This document shows, in pieces, positions 62,701-64,000 of a stretch of DNA of 64,000 nt. Position numbers and translations under genes: made by a program. The DNA is from Pseudomonas syringae KCTC 12500. GTDB lineage: Bacteria; Pseudomonadota; Gammaproteobacteria; Pseudomonadales; Pseudomonadaceae. A model generated the notes under the pieces. That model was not told the origin of the DNA. It was given only the letters and a program-made list of their open reading frames with translations, and ran no database searches. The DNA lies in assembly GCF_000507185.2 (NCBI RefSeq), contig NZ_AYTM02000002.1, positions 5,491,501-5,555,500 on the forward strand, written 5' to 3'. Within the stretch, counting starts at the first letter, position 1; each line of letters starts with the position of its first letter.

Positions 62701-63776
62701 CGGCGCTGAAAGCGCTGCTGGAAATCAACGGTTTGCCAGGGTCGGTCCACACCGTCAATGTCGCCGGCGAAGCACTCAAACGCAATCTGGTGGAATCACT
62801 GTTCGAGAAAACCGGCGTGCAGCGCCTGTGCAACCTGTATGGGCCGTCCGAAACCACCACCTACTCAAGCTGGGTGGCCATGGACCGCGAAGACGGCTTC
62901 GCTCCGCACATCGGCAGGCCGGTGGGCAACACCCGGTTCTACCTGCTGGACGAGCAGCAACAGCTCGTTCCGCGGGGTATGCCGGGTGAAATCTACATCG
63001 GCGGTGCCGGCGTGGCCCGCGGCTATCTGAACCGTGATGATCTGACCGCTGAACGCTTCCTCAAGGATCCGTTCAGCCTCTCACCCGGCGCGCGTATGTA
63101 CCGCACCGGCGACCTGGGTCGCTACTTGCCGGATGGCAATATCGAATACCTGGGCCGTAACGATGATCAGGTGAAGATCCGTGGTTTCCGTATCGAACTG
63201 GGCGAGATCGAGACGTCCCTGAACAAACATCCGCAGGTGCAGGAAGCGGTGGTTGTCGCCCGTGAGGACGTACCCGGCGAAACCCGTCTGGTCGCGTATT
63301 TCACACCGTCTGCCCCGACAGCGTTACCGGAAAGCAGCGATCTGCGCACGCACCTGCAAGGGCTGCTGCCGGACTACATGCTGCCGGCCGCCTACATGCC
63401 GCTTGATGCGTGGCCGCTGACGCCGAATGGCAAGCTCGACCGCAAGGCCCTGCCGGCACCGGACAGCAGTGCATTTACCTCGCGTGCCTACGAAGCCCCG
63501 GTGGGTGACGTGGAGATCAGGCTGGCAGCGCTCTGGGCGGAGCTGCTCAATGTCGAAAAAGTCGGGCGTCATGACCATTTCTTCGAACTGGGCGGGCATT
63601 CATTGTTGGCGGTCAGCCTGATCGAGCGCATGCGTCAGGCGGACCTGGAAGCTGACGTCCAGGTGCTGTTCGGTCATCCGACGCTTATTCAGGTGGCTGC
63701 CTCAGTGGGTAAGGTCAAGCGGCTGGAGGTGCCGCAGACGAAAATTCCCACACTCAACCGCAAACGTCGTATCTGA
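47316..63776 (+). CDS. Peptin-type lipopeptide NRPS 2 (5 modules, SypB-like)
   Basis: The 5486-aa synthetase starts with a TubC-like docking domain (about residues 1-55, MSMIELLALLEEKDVQL) and continues with five C-A-T modules. The A codes read Ala, Thr, Val, Thr, Ala. All five C domains have the HHxxxxGD motif of dual C/E domains. Carrier serines are at 1103, 2196, 3271, 4357 and 5429. The GTG at 47316 overlaps the stop of NRPS1 (GTGA) and has GGAG 8 nt upstream; the ATG at 47322 is the alternative. The protein ends with a basic tail (PTLNRKRRI) and has no thioesterase. Release must therefore happen on a further protein. With NRPS1 it gives at least thirteen residues. Modules 10-11 and 12-13 look like a tandem duplication. 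Confidence 0.96.
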   Translation: MSMIELLALLEEKDVQLAVKGDQLLVSGKRQSLMEPSVVAMLRENKAALIELINAGEYYSGKADEVDVPAQAIVPGCERITPDMLPLIELDQAAIETIVARVPGGVPNVQDIYPLASLQEGILYHHIAAEQGDPYVLQAQFTIASRERFDEFTAALQQVINRHDILRTSVVWEGLDEPVQVVWRKADLVLSEITIDPAAGPASEQLQQRFDPRHYRLDISQAPLLRLAFTHDEVNQCWVAMLLFHHIAIDHAALDQVHHEIHAYLYGQAHTLGEPVPYRNYVAQARLGVTNKQHEGFFREMLGDVDEPTLPFGLQDVRGDGHGIEEAHQPLPAELSQRLRAQARLQGVSAASLHHLAWARVLGCLCGRNDVVFGTVLLGRMRGGEGVGRALGMFINTLPLRVDVGEQDVRAGVKATHARLTALLGHEHASLALAQRCSGVSAPTPLFSALLNYRHSSAGAASDQEVTDQADQLWEGIEVRGGAERTNYPLILSLDDLGEGFSLNVQAVAGIGAQRVCGYMQTALESLVHALEQTPQAPLNSLPILPADEREQLLVDFNDTSLDYPQQQTIHGLFEAQAERTPEALAVVHGEQRLTYRELNEQANRLAHALRKQGVQPDSRVGICVERGAEMVVGLLAILKAGGGYVPLDPAYPAERIAYMLQDSAPAAVLAQTATQGLLAGVSVPVINLDLSDWQGESVQNPQVPGLTSAHLAYLIYTSGSTGLPKGVMIEHRNTVNFLSWAHKAFDGSALEKTLFSTSLNFDLAVYECFAPLTSGGSIEVVKNVLELQHGEHDIGLINTVPSALKALLEVDGLPTSVHTVNVAGEALKRSLVESLFEKTSVQRLCNLYGPSETTTYSSWVAMDRNDGFAPHIGKPVGNTQFYLLDEQLQPVPLGVAGEIYIGGAGVARGYLNRDDLTAERFLKDPFSQQPAARMYRTGDLGRYLPDGNIEYLGRNDDQVKIRGFRIELGEIDARLARHPAVHEAVVTAREDVPGDKRLVAYYSVQSAQTEPSIDSLRGWLQEQLPAYMIPSAYVRLDAMPLTPNGKLDRKALPAPDSDSLISRGYEAPQGEIETQIAVIWQELLGVEQVGRHDNFFELGGHSLLAVSLIGRMRHIGLSTDVKALFSQPTLAALASAVGGGDEPGSDEVTVATNLITPGCQRITPDLLPLIKLTQEQIDLVVACVPGGAANVQDIYPLAPLQEGILYHHIAAEQGDPYVLQSQFAFQSRAHLDTFAQALQTVINRHDILRTSMHWESLDEPLQVVWRQVELSVEEIQLNPRFGDISRQLQEHLDPRQIRMDIRRAPLMRVVCALDTVNQRWVATLMFHHMILDHTALDQVRYEMQVCLLGQADRLGDSIPYRNYVAQARQGVNEQDHELFFQDMLGDIDEPTLPFGLHDVQGDGNAIDQARLTLDNALSQRLRVQTRQLGVSAASLLHLAFAQMLGRLSGRDQVVFGTVLMGRMQSGEGAERALGMFINTLPLRVDLGGEGVRDGVKATHRRLTGLLGHEHASLALAQRCSGVVAPTPLFSALLNYRHSSVAVTDEAMAAWDGMQSLRLDEEERTNYPLTVNVDDTGEGFQFTSLVAASIGAQRLCDYLQLAVAGLVEALEQEPQTPLHSISILPLSERTQLLEHWNPSGKTYAHETPIHRQFEARAAERPDAVALMFEAQALSYGELNARANQVAHRLLALGVRPDDRVAICVERGPAMIIGVLGILKSGAGYVPLDPAYPLERLAYVLGDSTPVALLSQRSVQQALPVCEVPLIYLDDADLQDESVCNLQVPVNPADLAYVIYTSGSTGLPKGVMVEHRNVARLFSATQDWFGFNEQDVGALFHSFAFDFSVWEIWGALLHGGRLLVVPQLISRSPEDCYDLLCSAGVTVLNQTPSAFRQLIAAQGKSERAHSLRQVIFGGEALETAMLKPWYARNVNTGTQLVNMYGITETTVHVTYYPLQAEDAQRMGASPIGEHIPDLQLYVLDAHREPVPVGVIGELYVGGAGVARGYLNREALTAERFLDNPFSSAPGARLYRTGDLGRWLGNGSLEYLGRNDEQVKIRGFRIELGEIEARLSACQGVRDAVVVVREDEPGDKRLVAYLTTQQSGDLLDIESLREHLQGTLPKYMVPAAYVQLDTLPLTANGKLDRKALPAPDRSALASRGYEAPEGDTEMAIARIWQDLLQLEQVGRHDHFFELGGHSLLAVKLIERMRQIDLVADVRVLFSQPTLSALAAAVGGKGQVEAPANLIPADCSRITPDMLPLVSLSQEDIDRVVSSVPGGLSNVQDIYALAPLQEGILYHHLAAAEGDPYLQHALFAFDSRELLHNFAQALQGVIARHDILRTAVFWERLDAPVQVVWREATLGLDEHILEPADGDIAEQLLKRLDPRHTRLDIRQAPMLRIGYAHDEVNNRWLGMLLFHHLVDDATSLRILRSEIEAHMLGQQASLPPSVPYRNYVAQAMFGVSREEHEVFFRDMLGDIDEPTLPFGVQDVQGDGRGIEEACQRVDIGLSQRLRVQARQLGVSSASLYHLAWARVLAAVSGKGDVVFGTVLLGRLQGGAGSDRALGMFINTLPLRVTLGEQGVRSGLKATHARLSMLLAHEHASLVLAQRCSGVPASTPLFSALLNYRHIDAQVNQESFDTWQGIESLHSEERTNYPLALSVNDEGEGFSLTVQAIASIDAQRVCSYMQTALEHILMALEQDPEAPLSSIAILPAVERQQLLVEFNKTARDYPQQQTVHGLFEDQVRALPETCAAIHDGVSVSYAELNTRANRLARYLLGLGVQPGDSVAILLERSLDLLASQLAVLKCAAVYVPLDTHAPVERQAFMIEDSRARVLLTHSHVSLTSGAQRIDLDGLTLDDLKDTDLALPQSSESVAYIMYTSGSTGVPKGVLVPHRAISRLVINNGYADFNAQDRVAFASNPAFDASTLDVWAPLLNGGCVVVIEQNDLLSPLNFQRLLLEQSVTVLWMTAGLFHQYASGLGEAFSRLRYLIVGGDVLDPAVIGRVLANNPPQHLLNGYGPTEATTFSATYEITSVGSGGIPIGRPVGNSQAYVLDALREPVAVGVPGELYIGGQGVAKGYLNRDELSATQFVVDPFSASENALMYRTGDLVRWRADGNLEYLGRNDDQIKIRGFRVELGEIEARLAEHPEVREAVVLCRQDVPGDKRLVAYVIAQRLETVLDIEHLRSHLQGTLPDYMVPAAYVQLDALPLTANGKLDRKALPAPDAQSLISRGYEAPQGEVETLLASIWADVLTVEQVGRHDHFFELGGHSLLAVMLIERMRQVGLSADVRVLFSQPTLAALAAAVGSGREIHVPANGIAADCQRITPDMLPLASLDQVAIDRIVATVPGGVANVQDIYPLAPLQEGILYHHLSAERGDPYLLQSLFSFDSQEHVDDFARALQFVIQRHDVLRTALVWEGLDEPMQVVWRQAPLMRESFDADPHAGDMAAQLHQRFDARHHRLDIRQAPMMRLVCAWDGPNQRWLALLQFHHLVMDHTAMDVVRYEMQASLLGQEAQLGAAVPYRNYVAQARLGVSQEEHEVFFRDMLGNVDEPTLPFGLQQVHGDGRDIEEARLTVDADLSRRVRSQALQLGVSAASLVHLAWARLLSQVSGRDDVVFGTVLMGRMQGGEGADRALGMFINTLPLRVELGNLDVRDGVKATHRRLTGLLGHEHASLALAQRCSGVAAPAPLFSALLNYRHSSIAVTDEALTAWDGMQSLGDEERTNYPLTLNVDDQGEGFQLTVQTVPLIEATRICAYMQQTLNSLVDALEQAPQTPLHAISILPFAERAQLLEQCNRPQKSYAHETPIHRQFEARAAERPDAVALMFEEQTLSYGELNARANQVAHRLLALGVRNDDRVAICVERGPAMIIGLLGILKSGAGYVPLDPAYPLERLSYVLGDSTPVALLSQRSVQQAWSDSDVPLIYLDDADLLDESVSNPMVSVQPSDLAYVIYTSGSTGLPKGVMVEHRNVARLFSATQDWFGFNEQDVWALFHSFAFDFSVWEIWGALLHGGRLLIVPQLVSRSPEDFHELLCSAGVTVLSQTPSAFRQLIAAQGEKEQAHSLRQVIFGGEALETAMLKPWYARNVNTDTQLVNMYGITETTVHVTYYPLKAEDAQRVGASPIGKRIPDLQLYLLDAHGEPVPAGVIGELYVGGAGVARGYLNREALTAERFLDNPFSNAPGARLYRTGDLGRWLADGSLEYLGRNDEQVKIRGFRIELGEIEARLAEHPEVCDAVVLCREDVPGDKRLVAYVTALQAQRLLDIENLREHLQGTLPQYMVPAAYVQLDALPLTANGKLDRKALPAPDRSSVANRGYEAPESDAEMAIARIWQDLLQLEQVGRHDHFFELGGHSLLAVKLIERMRQIDLVADVRVLFSQPTLSALAAAVGGKGAVEVPANLIPADCAHITPDMLPLVSLRQEDIDHVVSCVPGGAANVQDIYALAPLQEGILYHHIAAVEGDPYLQYALFSFDSIERLHSFAQALQGVIARHDILRTAVLWERLEAPVQVVWREAPLGLDELLLDPACGDISEQLIKRLDPRHTRLDIRQAPMLRIGYAQDAVNNRWMGMLLFHHLVDDATSLRILRSEIEAHMLGQQASLTPSVPYRNYVAQARLGVSCEEHEVFFRDMLGDIDEPTLPFGLQDVQGDGQGIEEAFQRVDIDLSQRLRAQARQLGVSSASLYHLAWALVLGAVSGKEDVVFGTVLLGRLQGGVGSDRALGMFINTLPLRVTLGEQGVRSGLKAAHARLSGLLAHEHASLVLAQRCSGVPASTPLFNALLNYRHIDVEVNQQAFEAWQGIEHLHGEERTNYPLTLSVNDEGAGFSLTVQAISSIDAQQVCAYMQTALEGVVSALEQSSEMPLAGLSVVPAAEREQLVFGLNATALDYPHEQTIHGLFEAQVERTPQAVAVVHGQQRLTYRELNEQANRLAHALRKQGVQPDSRVGICIERSVEMVVGLLAILKAGGGYVPLDPAYPVERIAYMLEDSTPAAVLAQTATQGLLADVSVPVINLDLSDWQGESVQNPRVPGLTSAHLAYLIYTSGSTGMPKGVMIEHRNTVNFLTWAHVAFEGSALEKTLFSTSLNFDLAVYECFAPLTSGGSINVVKNVLELQHGNHDIGLINTVPSALKALLEINGLPGSVHTVNVAGEALKRNLVESLFEKTGVQRLCNLYGPSETTTYSSWVAMDREDGFAPHIGRPVGNTRFYLLDEQQQLVPRGMPGEIYIGGAGVARGYLNRDDLTAERFLKDPFSLSPGARMYRTGDLGRYLPDGNIEYLGRNDDQVKIRGFRIELGEIETSLNKHPQVQEAVVVAREDVPGETRLVAYFTPSAPTALPESSDLRTHLQGLLPDYMLPAAYMPLDAWPLTPNGKLDRKALPAPDSSAFTSRAYEAPVGDVEIRLAALWAELLNVEKVGRHDHFFELGGHSLLAVSLIERMRQADLEADVQVLFGHPTLIQVAASVGKVKRLEVPQTKIPTLNRKRRI
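50781..54050 (+). other. NRPS2 module 10: C(dual)-A(Thr)-T
   Basis: The C domain has HHIAAEQGD and HHMILDHTA. The pocket code is DFWNIGMVHK (Thr). The carrier Ser codon is at 53901. The A domain is nearly identical to that of module 12, at an offset of 6483 nt. Confidence 0.83.
54051..57270 (+). other. NRPS2 module 11: C(dual, DDATS variant)-A(Val)-T
   Basis: The C domain has NVQDIYALAPL, HHLAAAEGD and, at 54561, HHLVDDATS. It receives the chain ending in Thr10. The pocket code is DALWIGGTFK (Val). The carrier Ser codon is at 57126. Confidence 0.83.
57271..60530 (+). other. NRPS2 module 12: C(dual)-A(Thr)-T
   Basis: The C domain has HHLSAERGD and HHLVMDHTA. The pocket code is DFWSIGMVHK: serine replaces asparagine at the third variable position, as in SyrB1. 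Thr is expected. The carrier Ser codon is at 60384. Confidence 0.82.
60531..63776 (+). other. NRPS2 module 13: C(dual, DDATS variant)-A(Ala)-T, end of protein
   Basis: The C domain has NVQDIYALAPL, HHIAAVEGD and, at 61044, HHLVDDATS. It receives the chain ending in Thr12. The pocket code is DLYNNALTYK (Ala). The carrier Ser codon is at 63600. A short basic tail follows; no thioesterase or epimerase domain is present. Confidence 0.82.
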
Positions 63777-63791
63777 AGCGACGGTAACTGC

Positions 63792-63823
63792 CCGCCCGAT
63801 CGGCAACCGGTCGGGCGGTTGCC
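63792..63823 (+). terminator. Rho-independent-type hairpin after NRPS2
   Basis: CCGCCCGATCGG (63792-63803) pairs with CCGGTCGGGCGG (63807-63818), twelve pairs with one T-G wobble and a 3-nt loop, 16 nt after the stop codon. An overlapping alternative stem, GGCAACCG (63802-63809) with CGGTTGCC (63816-63823), is followed by TTTC. The U tract is short. Confidence 0.65.
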
Positions 63824-63876
63824 TTTCACCCTGAAGTCCTGCGTAACAACTTCGCCCCCCCTCGCAACATTCCACT

Positions 63877-63892
63877 CTGTCTGTTCAGACAG
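63877..63892. repeat. Perfect-arm palindrome CTGTCTG-TT-CAGACAG
   Basis: Two 7-nt arms flank a 2-nt centre, about 40 nt upstream of the promoter box at 63933. It could be an operator for an additional regulator. The function is unknown. Confidence 0.4.
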
Positions 63893-63932
63893 CCGCTCGC
63901 ACATCGCTGCGCCGACCGTCACCCTCAAGTCT

Positions 63933-63977
63933 TGTCCCAGCTTCCCACGACAGACAGTCGCCCATGGATGCTCTAAT
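63933..63977 (+). promoter_or_regulatory. syr-syp-box-like promoter of a gene beyond the right edge
   Basis: Positions 63933-63952 read TGTCCCAGCTTCCCACGACA and continue GACAG. TCTAAT lies at 63972-63977, 29.5 nt from the dyad centre, exactly as in the promoter of the left NRPS. The two 20-nt boxes agree at 18 positions, the 19-nt spacer at 13, and TCTAATTTT fully. The transcript would run rightwards out of the window, most likely into another cluster gene. Confidence 0.75.
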
Positions 63978-64000
63978 TTTTGCGGCGTGTGGGAAGCACG

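Noticed and set aside
63964..64000. ATG at 63964 opening a reading frame to the window end
   Set aside because: It lies between the promoter box and the -10 hexamer, so it would be upstream of the transcription start, and it has no ribosome site.

Overview
The window is a non-ribosomal peptide (NRPS) lipopeptide island from a fluorescent, probably plant-associated Pseudomonas. It is GC-rich and carries Pseudomonas-type starter condensation domains and REP-like repeats. It also holds a complete syringomycin-type tailoring set (SyrB1, SyrB2, SyrC, SyrP, SyrD). It appears to encode two products: a small chlorinated, cationic 'mycin' and a long hydrophobic 'peptin'.

Layout. (1) 1-10482, minus strand: the first three and a half modules of a mycin-type NRPS that runs off the left edge. 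It starts with a lipid-initiating C domain and its A domains read Ser-Dab-Dab. (2) 10737-13906, plus strand: an accessory set of a JmjC/cupin-like dioxygenase, an MFS exporter joined by a 4-nt overlap, and an aspartyl-hydroxylase-like enzyme. (3) 13907-14233: convergent gap with REP-like repeats. (4) 14234-18311, minus strand: syrB1-syrB2-syrC, which activates Thr, chlorinates it on the carrier and shuttles it to the mycin NRPS. (5) 18644-21486, plus strand: syrP hydroxylase and syrD-type ABC exporter. (6) 21625-63776, plus strand: two giant NRPSs of 8564 and 5486 aa with 8 and 5 modules, overlapping by 4 nt. Their A-domain codes read Thr(Dhb)-Pro-Leu-Ala-Ala-Val-Leu-Ala then Ala-Thr-Val-Thr-Ala. 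No thioesterase is present, so the line must continue elsewhere. (7) 63777-64000: a hairpin terminator followed by a promoter pointing off the right edge.

Regulation. Five copies of one dyad element were found by eye: TGTCCC, 3 nt, TTCCC, 2 nt, GACAGAC. Four have a perfect TGTC-N12-GACA core. They stand before the left NRPS, the aspartyl-hydroxylase-like gene, syrB1, syrP and an unseen gene to the right. They resemble the syr-syp box of SalA/SyrF-controlled promoters. Two of them are followed, at identical spacing, by TCTAATTTT, and the two promoters are near-duplicates.

Main observations for a second look: the shared promoter family; a C-domain variant (HHL-I/V-DDATS) found only directly after Thr modules and so a candidate Thr dehydration determinant; a 6483-nt tandem bimodule duplication; an A-core swap between the two Leu modules; and two unusual Fe(II)/2OG-type enzymes not part of the classical syr set.
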